Origin: an uncultured Collinsella sp.
GTDB lineage: Bacteria; Actinomycetota; Coriobacteriia; Coriobacteriales; Coriobacteriaceae
NCBI GenBank assembly: GCA_958451615.1
Contig: CAUDQR010000003.1
Location: 91,236-155,235, forward strand
Direction of reading: 5' to 3'
Length of the DNA stretch: 64,000 nucleotides
Under the pieces are notes generated by a model. The model worked only from the letters and a program-made list of their open reading frames with translations. It had not been told where the DNA came from and searched no databases. A program made the translations under genes and the position numbers. The first letter of the stretch is position 1; every line of letters starts with the position of its first letter. Of this stretch, positions 51,809-61,740 are shown one piece after another.

Positions 51809-53084
51809 AATCGAGTCCGGAGAATGAGGGGTATGCGCTCTCGCCGTGCTGACTCGCATCCAGGCCCAGCGCCTCGTCGGCCTCGTCCACACGCAGGCTG
51901 CCGTGGAACAGTGCCTTGACCACCGCGGCGATCACCAAGTCGAGCACCAGCACAATAACGACCGTCACCACAATGCCCAGAACCTGCGAGACAAGCAGCG
52001 ACACGTCGCCCGTGTAGAACAGGCCGCCCTTACCGGTCCACGAGAGCTCCGGCACGCAGAACAGGCCCGTGAGCACACCGCCCAAGATGCCGCCGATACC
52101 GTGGCAACCGAACGCGTCGAGCGCATCGTCGTAGCCAAACTTGGTCTTAAGATGGCTGATGGCCAGGTAACAGACGGGCGAGACGATCAGTCCCATGACC
52201 AGCGCTGCCCACGGCTCGACAAAGCCCGCACCCGGCGTGACCACCACAAGGCCCGCAACCAGACCGGTGCTGGCACCCACCAGCGTGGGGCGACCGGTGT
52301 GCACGCGCTCGACGGCAAGCCACGAGACCATGCCCGCCGCGCTGGCCGTCACGGTGTTGAGGATGGCGAGCGCCGCCACGGCGTCGGCCTTAAACTCGCT
52401 GCCGCCGTTAAAGCCAAACCAGCCAAACCAAAGCAGGCCGGCGCCCAGCGCCACAAACGGCACGTTATGCGGACGGTAGCTCATCATACCAAAGCCGCGA
52501 CGACGGCCGAGCATTAAGCAGAGAATCAGGCCCGTGAGACCGGACGAAATGTGTACCACGTCGCCGCCGGCAAAGTCGAGCGCGCCGATGATGTCGCCGA
52601 TAAAGGAACCATCGCCGCCCCAAACCATGTGGGCGAGCGGCGCATAGACCACGAGCAGCCAAATGCCCAGGAAGGCCGTCATGGCACCAAACTTAACGCG
52701 GCCTGCCAGACTGCCCGTAACGATAGCGGCGGTGATCATGGCAAACGCCATCTGGAAGGCGATGTTGATGATCTGAGGGTAGACGGCACCATCCGCAGCA
52801 TTGCCCTCGGCCGCCTGCAGCACCTGGTTGAGCACCGGCAGGCACAGCAGCTGGTCAAAGCCGCCAATAAACGGGTTAGAACCGTCGCCACCGTAGGCCA
52901 GCGACCAGCCGGCAACAATCCACAGCACACCAACCAGGCCAATGGCGCCAAAGCACATAAGCATGGTGTTGATGACATTTTTGCGCCTGGACAGGCCGCC
53001 ATAGAAAAACGCCAGACCCGGTGTCATTAAAAACACGAGCATGGTGCAGATGAGCATAAACGTTGTCGATCCCGTATCGTACAT
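51807..53084 (-). CDS. amt: Ammonium transporter
   Basis: A 425-residue Amt/Mep channel. GLAFFYGGLSRRKNVINTML (about 27-46) is the N-terminal signature; DFAGGDVVHISSGLTGLI and the later HLKTKFGYDDALDAFGCHGI with the pore histidine pair are typical. Eleven helices expected. Start at MYDTGSTT with AAGGGGGAG 4 nt before it; no signal peptide in this version. Pairs with glnK just downstream. Confidence 0.95.
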   Translation of the reverse strand: MYDTGSTTFMLICTMLVFLMTPGLAFFYGGLSRRKNVINTMLMCFGAIGLVGVLWIVAGWSLAYGGDGSNPFIGGFDQLLCLPVLNQVLQAAEGNAADGAVYPQIINIAFQMAFAMITAAIVTGSLAGRVKFGAMTAFLGIWLLVVYAPLAHMVWGGDGSFIGDIIGALDFAGGDVVHISSGLTGLILCLMLGRRRGFGMMSYRPHNVPFVALGAGLLWFGWFGFNGGSEFKADAVAALAILNTVTASAAGMVSWLAVERVHTGRPTLVGASTGLVAGLVVVTPGAGFVEPWAALVMGLIVSPVCYLAISHLKTKFGYDDALDAFGCHGIGGILGGVLTGLFCVPELSWTGKGGLFYTGDVSLLVSQVLGIVVTVVIVLVLDLVIAAVVKALFHGSLRVDEADEALGLDASQHGESAYPSFSGLD

Positions 53085-53282
53085 TCGCTCCCCCTTGGTC
53101 GCATGAACGTTGTCGGCGCTCATGATGCGGCCGAGGGCCAACTGGTGTAGACCAGATACGGCGTTGTTAAACGCTGCGTTGTCGAATGGAAACGGCACCG
53201 CAATCTTGGAAACGGCGCGGCAACGGACGCGAAACGAACGGGAAACGTGCGAACGAGAAGGGCGCGCTTGGCTCCGCTCTGG

Positions 53283-54302
53283 CTAGCGCCGGAACAGCTC
53301 GCGGGCTCGGTCGCGGAGGTCGGTAGCTCGAATGACACCCTCGTAACGATTGATGCGCAGACGCGGGAAGGCGTTAAAGAAGCGTAGGTCGCGGCGGCTG
53401 AGTGACACGCTCGGTACCGGGCGGCTCATGCGCTTGCCGGCAAGGCGACGACCGAGCGACGGACGCGGCATACTCGGCGCGGCATCGGCCACGCGGCGGG
53501 CAGCGAGCGCCAGGCCGCGAGCACCATCCGAGATAAACGTCGGCATCGAAGTCTTCTCGCGCAGGGCATCGAGCGCCGCGTCGCCCAGCTCGGCCAGCCA
53601 AGCGTTAACGGCGCGACCGCGGATATGCGTCTGCGCCACCGAGTCAATCGCCGAATCGGGAATACGTTCGAGCATAGAGTCGGAGGCGTCGGCAAGCGAC
53701 TCATTGATGCGGTCGGCAAGGTCGGCACGCACACGCTCAAGCTGATCGGACAGACGCCGCCAGCTCGCCAACGAGCACACCGCATCGACCATCATCGCGA
53801 CCGCGACGATAAAGGCGGCCAAGCGCACGATTAGCACCGGCAGATGGCCAAGCAGCCCCAGCAATGCCGGCTCCACTAAACGGCAAATACACAACGCACC
53901 CAAGCCAAACGCGCAGGCCCAGTACAGGCAGATGCGTCCGTGCAGGTTAAACGGCAGATGCGAGTAATCCCAAAACCGGGCACCCGTCGTTTTTTCCAAC
54001 AGCACGCCCACGCTATATTCGATCACGCTGCATACGAGCGCGGCAGCGACAAACTGGCTCGAGGCGTCTGGGATTCCACGCAGCAGCAACCAGCACGCAA
54101 TGCCGCCCGCACCGTAGATGGGACAACACGGCCCTAGCAAAAAGCCGCTGTTGGCAAAGCGTCCGTGGTTGAGCATGGCGCAGACTGTCGACTCCCATAC
54201 CCAGCCGCAAAAACCGTAGAAGGCAAACGAGAGTACCAGCGCCGAGAGCGGACAGGCGACAAGCGTCGCGCCGTCAAATGCCATGTCGATCGCGGTTTCC
54301 AC
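53283..54302 (-). CDS. CmpB-type putative ABC transporter permease domain protein
   Basis: A 339-residue protein whose first ~190 residues match the PF06541 'putative ABC transporter type IV' pattern: FYGFCGWVWESTVCAMLNHG, FLLGPCCPIYGAGGI, ALVCSVIEYSVGVLLEKTTG and RFWDYSHLPFNLHGRICLYW, with five or six helices. The rest is a basic, soluble region. No ATPase adjoins it and the ABC label is doubtful; function unknown. It overlaps nothing and lies 3 bp after the HD gene on the same strand. Confidence 0.82.
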   Translation of the reverse strand: METAIDMAFDGATLVACPLSALVLSFAFYGFCGWVWESTVCAMLNHGRFANSGFLLGPCCPIYGAGGIACWLLLRGIPDASSQFVAAALVCSVIEYSVGVLLEKTTGARFWDYSHLPFNLHGRICLYWACAFGLGALCICRLVEPALLGLLGHLPVLIVRLAAFIVAVAMMVDAVCSLASWRRLSDQLERVRADLADRINESLADASDSMLERIPDSAIDSVAQTHIRGRAVNAWLAELGDAALDALREKTSMPTFISDGARGLALAARRVADAAPSMPRPSLGRRLAGKRMSRPVPSVSLSRRDLRFFNAFPRLRINRYEGVIRATDLRDRARELFRR

Positions 54303-54305
54303 CGT

Positions 54306-54842
54306 CTACCCTCTCCTCTTTTCGCTCGATTCGCTGTTCACGCCATCGTCAGCCTCGTCCTTGCGCCGCAGACGGCCGGCGACCGTCTCGCACAGAGCGC
54401 ACCATTTATCGGCCAGGCACACAATCCATGCCTCGCGACACGTCGGTGGAACCGGTACCAGCGGAAACATATGGCGCACGATGATATTCCGCTCGCGCGG
54501 CGTCAGCTCAAAATCTTCCTCGGCACGCGCCAGGGCAAAAAATGGATGCCGAAATCCGTGCAGTCGATGGCTCGGATCGGGGTCGTGCCAATCATAGAGA
54601 AAGTAATCGTGCAGCAGGGCCCCGCGCAACAGCGAGGCACGGTCGACCGAAATGCCAACACGGCCCAAGCACTCGGCAAAGGACAGACTTGCCCGCGCCA
54701 CCGAGGTCACATGCGTATACACCGTCACGTCGCCATGCTGGATAAACTCGCGCGTCAGGTCCAGACGGCCCGCCTGTGCCAGTTGACGGGCAGCATGGTC
54801 TACTTCGCACGCGATTTTCTCGGCACGAGCGACATCGGACAT
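54306..54842 (-). CDS. HD-domain phosphohydrolase
   Basis: A 178-residue HD-superfamily protein. Metal ligands are in LLRGALLHDYFLYDW (HD pair about 81-82), HGFRHPFFALARAEEDF and CLADKWCALCET (final Asp). Such stand-alone HD proteins cleave nucleotide phosphates, often unknown. AAGGAG lies 6 nt before the ATG at 54842. Probable operon with the CmpB-type gene. Confidence 0.85.
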   Translation of the reverse strand: MSDVARAEKIACEVDHAARQLAQAGRLDLTREFIQHGDVTVYTHVTSVARASLSFAECLGRVGISVDRASLLRGALLHDYFLYDWHDPDPSHRLHGFRHPFFALARAEEDFELTPRERNIIVRHMFPLVPVPPTCREAWIVCLADKWCALCETVAGRLRRKDEADDGVNSESSEKRRG

Positions 54843-55070
54843 GCTGTCTCCTTCCAGCGACTCCCGGCGACAAGTCGCAGCCTGCACGCAATGAATAAAA
54901 TCATCATCGAATTTACTAGTATGGCATCGGACAAAACGTTTTGCCCCGCCAGTTGGCGAATTACCGCGCCGCCGTCACATATCAAACGCCAAAATGTGCG
55001 AGACTGTCTTGTGCAATTGTGCCGGCCGAGGGAGCGCCGGCGCTCGATTCGCATGGAGTAACCCACAACG

Positions 55071-56852
55071 ATGCTGCTTACGCAAACGACAACGCCCGAG
55101 GACGTCAAGGCTCTTAATCGCGCCGAGCTCCCGCAGCTCTGCGACGAGATTCGCCACGCCATCCTCGAAAGCTCCGCCGCCGTCGGCGGGCACGTTGCCC
55201 CCAACCTGGGCGTCGTTGAGCTCACGGTTGCGCTTCATCGCGTGTTTAACTCCCCCATCGACAAGATTGTCTTTGATGTTTCGCACCAGACCTACGCCCA
55301 CAAGGCGCTGACTGGGCGCGCGTACACTTATATCGATCCGGAGCGTTATGGTGAGGCTTCTGGCTTTGCCAATCCCGACGAGTCCGAGCACGACTTGTTT
55401 GCCATGGGCCATACCTCCACGTCGGTGAGCCTGGGCTGCGGCCTGGCACACGCTCGTGACCTGGCGGGCGATACGTACAACGTCATTACCATCATTGGCG
55501 ACGGCTCGCTTTCGGGCGGCTTGGCGTTTGAGGGCCTCGACAATGCCGCCGAACTCGACAGCAACTTGATCATCATCGTCAACGATAACGACCAGTCCAT
55601 CGCCGAAAACCACGGTGGCCTGTATCGCAATCTGGCCGAGCTGCGCGCCAGCAACGGCACCTGTGAGCGCAACGTTTTCCGCGCGATGGGGCTCGACTAC
55701 CGCTATCTGGACACCGGCAACGATGTGTTGGCCCTGGTCGACACGCTGCAGGAGCTGCGCGATATCGATCATCCCATCGTGCTGCACGTCTCCACCGCAA
55801 AGGGCAAGGGCTTTGAGCCAGCCCAGAGCGACCCCGAGCGCTGGCATCATGTGGGTCCGTTTGACATGGCGACTGGGCGCAAGCTCTGCCCGGGCCATCC
55901 GAGCGAGCCTGCGCCGCGCACCTATGCCGACATTACGGGCGAGGCGCTCAGCGCCGCCATCGAGCGCGATCCGCAGGTTGTGGGCATCACGGCTGCCACG
56001 CCCTACATCATGGGCTTTACACCCGAGCTTCGCGCCGCGGCAGGCAAGCACTTTGTCGACGTGGGCATTGCCGAGGAACACGCCGTGACCTTTGCCACCG
56101 CGCTTGCGCGCTCGGGCGCCAAGCCAGTCTTTGGTGTGTACGGCACGTTTTTGCAGCGCGCCTACGACGAGCTGTGGCACGACCTGTGCCTCAACGACGC
56201 CCCCGCAACCATCCTGGTATTTGGCGCGTCGATCTTTGGCACCACGTCCGAGACGCACCTCTCGTTCTTTGATATTTCCATGCTGGGCGGACTTCCCAAC
56301 ATGCACTACCTTGCACCTGCCTGCATGGAGGAATATCTGTCCATGCTGAGCTGGTCGCTCGACCACCGCGAGCATCCCGTAGCGATCCGTGTGCCGGGCA
56401 TTGGCCTGGTAAGCCGCCCCGACTTGGCGCCTGCCGAGGGCGACGATTACGGCGTCGCGCGCTACAATGTCGTGCGCCAGGGCCGCGACGTTGCCGTGCT
56501 CGCGCTTGGCGATTTCTTTGAGCTGGGCGAGCGCGTGGCAAACCGTCTGACTGCCGAGTACGGCATCGAGGCCACGCTCGTCAACCCGCGCTTTGCAACC
56601 GAGCTCGACCGCGAGTTCCTCGACAGCCTTGCCGCCGAGCATCGCGTTGTCGTCACCCTCGAGGACGGTATCTTGGACGGCGGCTGGGGCGAGCGCGTGG
56701 CATGTTATCTGGCATGCACGCCGTTGCGCACACGCACCTTCGGCATCGCCAAGGGCTTCCCCGACCGCTACGACCCCAACGAGCTGCTCGCTCAGAACGG
56801 CATGACGGCCGAGAACATGGCCGCCGAAGCCGTAAGGCTACTTAACGAGTAA
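55071..56852 (+). CDS. dxs: 1-deoxy-D-xylulose-5-phosphate synthase
   Basis: A 593-residue thiamine-diphosphate enzyme that joins pyruvate and glyceraldehyde 3-phosphate for the non-mevalonate isoprenoid pathway. VFDVSHQTYAHKALTGR is the family stretch, GDGSLSGGLAFEGLDN the ThDP/Mg motif, and the transketolase-like part has FVDVGIAEEHAVTFATALA with the catalytic Glu. It is slightly shorter than the common ~630. GGAG lies upstream of the ATG; a terminator follows. Confidence 0.9.
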   Translation: MLLTQTTTPEDVKALNRAELPQLCDEIRHAILESSAAVGGHVAPNLGVVELTVALHRVFNSPIDKIVFDVSHQTYAHKALTGRAYTYIDPERYGEASGFANPDESEHDLFAMGHTSTSVSLGCGLAHARDLAGDTYNVITIIGDGSLSGGLAFEGLDNAAELDSNLIIIVNDNDQSIAENHGGLYRNLAELRASNGTCERNVFRAMGLDYRYLDTGNDVLALVDTLQELRDIDHPIVLHVSTAKGKGFEPAQSDPERWHHVGPFDMATGRKLCPGHPSEPAPRTYADITGEALSAAIERDPQVVGITAATPYIMGFTPELRAAAGKHFVDVGIAEEHAVTFATALARSGAKPVFGVYGTFLQRAYDELWHDLCLNDAPATILVFGASIFGTTSETHLSFFDISMLGGLPNMHYLAPACMEEYLSMLSWSLDHREHPVAIRVPGIGLVSRPDLAPAEGDDYGVARYNVVRQGRDVAVLALGDFFELGERVANRLTAEYGIEATLVNPRFATELDREFLDSLAAEHRVVVTLEDGILDGGWGERVACYLACTPLRTRTFGIAKGFPDRYDPNELLAQNGMTAENMAAEAVRLLNE

Positions 56853-56854
56853 AA

Positions 56855-56890
56855 AACCTCCGCAAGGGAAGCACCCCTGCGGAGGTTTTT
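56855..56890 (+). terminator. Terminator of dxs
   Basis: AACCTCCGCA / TGCGGAGGTT followed by TTT. Confidence 0.85.
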
Positions 56891-56908
56891 ATTTTCGCGG
56901 CGCGATTA

Positions 56909-57125
56909 TCTCAATCTGTAACATCTATGGCCCGAATTCCCGTCTAACTGTTACAGATCTAGACAAACCGTCTTTGCCCCTGACCTTTGTCTCAATCTGT
57001 AACAGATAGAGACCTTTTGGCCGTCTACCTGTTACAGATCGAGACATTCGAATCCCCCTAAGGAGATGATCTCGATCTGTAACAGTTACTCGGCAAAAAT
57101 GGCTGCAGATGTTACAGATCGAGAC
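56909..57125. repeat. Alternating inverted 16-17-bp repeat array, six copies
   Basis: Six copies of GTCTCRATCTGTAACAG, in alternating orientation, at 56909, 56948, 56989, 57029, 57070 and 57110: steps of 39-41 bp, separated by five unrelated spacers of 23-24 bp. Pairs form three stem-loops of 56-57 bp at an 80-bp period. No gene lies in the array. Direct-repeat CRISPRs do not alternate, so this is a different thing. Confidence 0.85.
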
Positions 57126-57157
57126 AAAACAGCAAGGCATGCCGCTGCATCGGCCAG

Positions 57158-57194
57158 AACCACCACAAAGGTGCCTGTCCCTTTTTGGTAGGTT
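57158..57194. repeat. Dispersed small hairpin element, mixed copy
   Basis: Left arm AACCACCACAAAGG as at 28.7 kb, right arm CCTTTTTGGTAGGTT nearer to the 23.8-kb copy, core TGCCTGTCC: looks like a hybrid of two copies. Confidence 0.6.
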
Positions 57195-57235
57195 GAATAA
57201 CCCATAAGGTAAGTATGTTTCTGAGTTATTTCGTG

Positions 57236-57265
57236 TTGACCCATTTGAGCGCGATAGGGTATAAC
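57236..57265 (+). promoter_or_regulatory. Promoter of the amino-acid ABC transporter
   Basis: TTGACC (57236-57241), 18-bp spacer, TATAAC (57260-57265), 43 bp before the start codon. Confidence 0.65.
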
Positions 57266-57308
57266 TCTACTCAACCGCTAGGGATTTTATTGAGAAAGGT
57301 GTTCTACC

Positions 57309-58304
57309 ATGAGCAAGAACCTCTCCCAGCAGGTCGTTCTCGACCGCCGCGGCTTCGTCGCCGCCACCTTCGCAACCGTCGCCGGCCTTGGTCTTGCCGG
57401 CTGCTCCGACACCAGCGCCGAGGCCGACAAGGGTTCCGCCGCCGGCTCTTCCAAGAGCTCCGAAGATGCCGAGGCTTCCACCACGCTCGACGCCAAGGCA
57501 TTCGACAAGCTCGTCAACGACGGCCCCAAGGCCGATGACGACGCCATCGCCGCCAGCACCTGGGCTACGGCCGTCAAGGATGCCGGCGTCTTTAAGATCG
57601 GTGGCGTCCAGACCTCCACGCTCTTCTCCCTCCTCAACGAGAAGGACGGTCAGACCCGCGGCTTCGACGCCGGTATCGCACAGCTCCTGTCCAACTACAT
57701 TCTGGGCGAGAACAAGGTCGAGATCACCCAGGTGACCTCGGACACGCGCGAGTCCGTCCTGCAGAACGGCCAGGTCGACGCTGTCTTTGCCACCTACACC
57801 ATCACCGACGAGCGCAAGAAGCTCGTCTCCTTTGCCGGTCCCTACTACTACACCCAGCAGGCTATCCTGGTGCTCGCCGACAACGACGACATCAAGAGCG
57901 TCGACGACCTGGCCGACAAGAACGTCGCCGTCCAGTCCGGCTCCAACGGCCCCGCCATCTTGGAGGAGTTCGCTCCCAAGGCCAGCCAGCAGGAGTTCAA
58001 GACCGACGAGGAGGCCCGCCAGGCACTCCAGCAGGGCCGCGTTGACGCCTACGTCATCGATAACAACATGCAGCAGAGCGCCCTGGTCCGCGAACCCGGT
58101 AAGTACAAGATCGCCGGCAAGTCCTTCGGCAGCAAAGAGCCCTACGGCATCGGCCTGCCGCTCGATTCCGACGGCGTCGCCTTTGTCAACGACTTCCTTA
58201 AGAAGATCGAGGACGACGGCACCTGGACCGAGCTGTGGCAGATCTGCATCGGCGACCGTACGGGCGACACCAATGTTCCCGAGCTGCCCGAGATCGGCGC
58301 CTAG
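57309..58304 (+). CDS. Amino-acid ABC transporter substrate-binding lipoprotein
   Basis: A 331-residue family 3 solute-binding protein. The N-terminus LDRRGFVAATFATVAGLGLA then GC has a twin-Arg (13-14) and a lipobox with Cys32, so Tat export followed by Lgt lipidation is plausible. The mature part has GVQTSTLFSLLNEKDGQTRG, the family GFDAGIAQLLSNYILG and the PYYYTQQAILVL ligand stretch. It most resembles glutamate/glutamine binders. Terminator-like hairpin follows, then two permeases and an ATPase. Confidence 0.88.
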   Translation: MSKNLSQQVVLDRRGFVAATFATVAGLGLAGCSDTSAEADKGSAAGSSKSSEDAEASTTLDAKAFDKLVNDGPKADDDAIAASTWATAVKDAGVFKIGGVQTSTLFSLLNEKDGQTRGFDAGIAQLLSNYILGENKVEITQVTSDTRESVLQNGQVDAVFATYTITDERKKLVSFAGPYYYTQQAILVLADNDDIKSVDDLADKNVAVQSGSNGPAILEEFAPKASQQEFKTDEEARQALQQGRVDAYVIDNNMQQSALVREPGKYKIAGKSFGSKEPYGIGLPLDSDGVAFVNDFLKKIEDDGTWTELWQICIGDRTGDTNVPELPEIGA

Positions 58305-58392
58305 GCAGCGAACCTAGTAACGGCCGCTACGAAACCATATGGAAACGCGCGATGCGCTTTATTGCGCTAAACTGTTTCCTCACTGAGTTGTC

Positions 58393-58422
58393 GGGGCTTC
58401 CGTACACACGGGAGCCCCTTTC
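58393..58422 (+). terminator. Hairpin between binding protein and permeases (attenuator)
   Basis: GGGGCTTCCGT / ACGGGAGCCCC (one mismatch) and TTTCC. Partial termination here would give more binding protein than permease. Confidence 0.6.
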
Positions 58423-58442
58423 CTTACCGGCGGGAGGTCCGC

Positions 58443-59102
58443 ATGAGTCTCTCCGAGCTCTGGTCGCTCTATGGCCAGAACTATATCGACGCGTTGCTAG
58501 CAACCTGGGGTATGACGCTCGAGTCGTTTGCCATCGCCATGGTACTGGCTGTCGCTGTCACCGTGATGCGCGTGTCGCCGCTCAAGCCGCTGCGCGTCTT
58601 TGGCGACCTGTATGTCCAGGTCTTCCGTAACATCCCCGGCATCGCGCTACTCATCATCGTCGTCTATGCGCTGCCGTCGCTCAAGGTCGTCCTGCCCTAC
58701 CGCACCTGCGTCATCGTCGCCACAGTGCTCTTGGGTTCTGCCTTTGGCTCCGAGAACTTTATGAGCGGCATCAACACCGTCGGTGTCGGTCAGGTGGAAG
58801 CCGCCCGCTCGCTGGGCATGAGCTTCAGCCGTATCCTCGCCAAGATCGTGATTCCGCAGGCGCTGCGCTCGAGCGTGCTGCCCATGACCAACCTCTTTAT
58901 CGCCGTCATGCTCACCACCGCGCTCGGCAGTCAGGTGCCGCTTAAACCGCAGGAGCTCACCGGCGTGGTGAGCTACATCAACACGCGCTCGCTCGGCGGC
59001 GTCGCCGCGTTCTTTATCTCGGCGCTCGGCTACCTGGGCACGGCCTTTGTGGTGAGCCACATTGGCAACTATATCGATAAGAAGGTGAGGATCCTCCGAT
59101 GA
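58443..59102 (+). CDS. Amino-acid ABC transporter permease 1
   Basis: A 219-residue permease of the polar amino-acid family with about five helices. The EAA loop is EAARSLGMSFSRILAKIVIP (about 118-137), the contact to the ATPase. GAGGTCCGC precedes the ATG. It overlaps the next permease by 4 bp (ATGA), so the two are coupled and likely form a heterodimer; Gln/Glu-type transport is inferred. Confidence 0.88.
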   Translation: MSLSELWSLYGQNYIDALLATWGMTLESFAIAMVLAVAVTVMRVSPLKPLRVFGDLYVQVFRNIPGIALLIIVVYALPSLKVVLPYRTCVIVATVLLGSAFGSENFMSGINTVGVGQVEAARSLGMSFSRILAKIVIPQALRSSVLPMTNLFIAVMLTTALGSQVPLKPQELTGVVSYINTRSLGGVAAFFISALGYLGTAFVVSHIGNYIDKKVRILR

Positions 59103-59932
59103 GCAAGCACTCCACCTCCGCGCTCACCATGCGCGATGCGCTCTACGAGGCTCCCGGCCCCAAGATGCGCGCCAAGATTCGCGTCGGCACCGCCATCTCA
59201 CTTGTTGCCGTGGCCGCGCTCATCGCTCTGGTACTGCAGCGCTTTTATGTGACCGGCCAGCTTTCGGTCCATTACTGGTACTTCTTTACGCACCTCACCA
59301 CCTGGAAGTTCCTGCTTGCCGGTTTTGAGGGCACGGTAAAGGTCGCGCTCACCGCCGGCGCCATCGCGCTGGTACTGGGCTTAGCCCTCATGCTCGGCCG
59401 TACCAGCGACATCAAGCCGCTGCAGCTGGTCTGCCGCGTGCTCACCGATTTCTTCCGTGGCGTGCCGAGCCTGCTGTTCATCTACTTCTTCTTTTTGGTG
59501 CTGCCTCAGTACAAGATTTCACTGCCGTCGTTTTGGATGCTCACGCTTCCCGTCGCGCTCGCTGCAGCCGGCGTACTTGCCGAGATCTTCCGCGCCGGCG
59601 TCAACGCCGTGCCGCGTGGTCAGGTCGAGGCAGCCCAAGCGCTCGGTCTCTCCAAGGCCAAAATCACCTTTAAAATCGTATTGCCCCAGGCGATTCGGTT
59701 TATCATTCCGTCGTTGATTTCGCAGCTCGTGGTCGTAGTCAAAGACACCACCGTCGCCTACGTGGTGAGCTACCCCGACCTCATGCAAAATGCCCGCGTG
59801 CTCATCACCAACTACGACGCGCTCGTATCAGTCTATCTGGTGATCGCGGTCATCTACATCCTCATCAACGTCGCGATCAACAAGGCCGCTGTCTACGTTT
59901 CGCACAAGACCGGCGCGACCATCATCCGCTAA
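59099..59932 (+). CDS. Amino-acid ABC transporter permease 2
   Basis: A 277-residue second permease. After a hydrophilic 25-residue N-terminus come about five helices; the EAA loop is EAAQALGLSKAKITFKIVLP (about 178-197). DFFRGVPSLLFIYFFF is the usual permease stretch. It pairs with the 219-residue partner. The broken permease at 1.9 kb belongs to the same family but is not a copy of this gene. Confidence 0.88.
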   Translation: MSKHSTSALTMRDALYEAPGPKMRAKIRVGTAISLVAVAALIALVLQRFYVTGQLSVHYWYFFTHLTTWKFLLAGFEGTVKVALTAGAIALVLGLALMLGRTSDIKPLQLVCRVLTDFFRGVPSLLFIYFFFLVLPQYKISLPSFWMLTLPVALAAAGVLAEIFRAGVNAVPRGQVEAAQALGLSKAKITFKIVLPQAIRFIIPSLISQLVVVVKDTTVAYVVSYPDLMQNARVLITNYDALVSVYLVIAVIYILINVAINKAAVYVSHKTGATIIR

Positions 59933-59968
59933 CGCTTTACCATTTCGAGTCATAAGGAGCCGAGCACC

Positions 59969-60733
<765 letters not shown>

Positions 60734-60820
60734 CCAGCCACCCCGTGGGACAAATCCATTGAAAGTGTTGTCCTACGTCTCTCATGCGCCCTGTCACCTT
60801 TAGATTCGAAAGCAACACCT

Positions 60821-61630
60821 ATGATCGGAACTCGCACTTCATCGTCATACACCCCGCACGTCGACGTCGATCCCGCCGACCGCCCGCTCATCCTCGTCGC
60901 GCCGCGTTGGGAAGAGGCAAAGCCGTTTTTAAGCGAGACGCTCTCCCCCAACGAGGAAATCGCAAGTGTCTTTGTCGATGCCATCCTTGCCGCCGGCGGC
61001 CTGCCGCTGCAGATGTCCATCACCGAGGACATTGAGGTCATCCGTCATTACGTCGACATCGCCGACGGCATCGCCATTCCCGGCGGCCCCGATGTCAATC
61101 CCAAACGTTGGGGCGATGATCGACCCTACGACCCCACCCTCTGCTGCGAAATCCGCGATAGTTTTGAGTTTAAGCTGGTCGACGAGGTACTCCGCGCCAA
61201 AAAGCCGCTCTTTACCACCTGCCGCGGCACGCAGCTGCTCAACGTCGCCACCGGCGGCACCCTGTGCATGGACGTGCCGAGCCTGGGCGCGCGCGAGGGC
61301 CGCACGCAGTGGCGCCATACCCACGTGCTCAACGACCCTGTGCATCCTGTCGAGGTCGTGCCGGGCTCGCTGCTGGAGCGCGCGGTTGGCGGGCACAGGC
61401 TGATCCAGACCAACTCCGCACACCACTGCTGCGTCGATCGTCTGGGTAAAAGCACGCGCTTGGTCGCCAAGGCAACCGACGGCGTGCCCGAGTGCATCGA
61501 AGTCGAAGGCCAGCCGTTCTGCCTGGGCGTGCAATGGCACCCTGAGTACACGTGGAAGACGCTCGAGACCGACTTTGACCTGTGGAAGTCGTTTGTCGAG
61601 GCAGCGGCCAAGGTTAAGCGGGCTCGCTAG
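60821..61630 (+). CDS. Gamma-glutamyl-GABA hydrolase-type C26 peptidase
   Basis: A 269-residue class I glutamine amidotransferase-like hydrolase (PuuD group), cleaving gamma-glutamyl bonds. Cys134 in TTCRGTQLLN is the nucleophile; GIAIPGGPDVNP supplies the oxyanion side; LGVQWHPEYTWK near 225-236 gives the catalytic His and Glu. The position after a glutamate-type importer suggests use of gamma-glutamyl compounds. It starts 87 bp after the ATPase gene; start codon ATG at 60821 is the likely one although its ribosome site is weak. Confidence 0.87.
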   Translation: MIGTRTSSSYTPHVDVDPADRPLILVAPRWEEAKPFLSETLSPNEEIASVFVDAILAAGGLPLQMSITEDIEVIRHYVDIADGIAIPGGPDVNPKRWGDDRPYDPTLCCEIRDSFEFKLVDEVLRAKKPLFTTCRGTQLLNVATGGTLCMDVPSLGAREGRTQWRHTHVLNDPVHPVEVVPGSLLERAVGGHRLIQTNSAHHCCVDRLGKSTRLVAKATDGVPECIEVEGQPFCLGVQWHPEYTWKTLETDFDLWKSFVEAAAKVKRAR

Positions 61631-61663
61631 CTCGCGAATCACACAGGCTTAAACCTTCCATGC

Positions 61664-61702
61664 CAGGGGGGGCGGACACCAGCCACGGTGCCCGCCCCCC
61701 TG
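61664..61702. terminator. Bidirectional terminator
   Basis: CAGGGGGGGCGG and CCCGCCCCCCTG between the C26 gene and the convergent membrane-protein genes. Confidence 0.65.
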
Positions 61703-61740
61703 TATTTGATACGCTCGGTATGTTTATCCCTCACAAACAA

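Noticed and set aside
54975-56642. 555-codon frame opposite dxs
   Set aside because: Antisense shadow; the plus-strand gene has ThDP and transketolase motifs.
56909-57125. CRISPR array
   Set aside because: Repeats alternate in orientation, are only 17 bp, and no cas gene is in the window.
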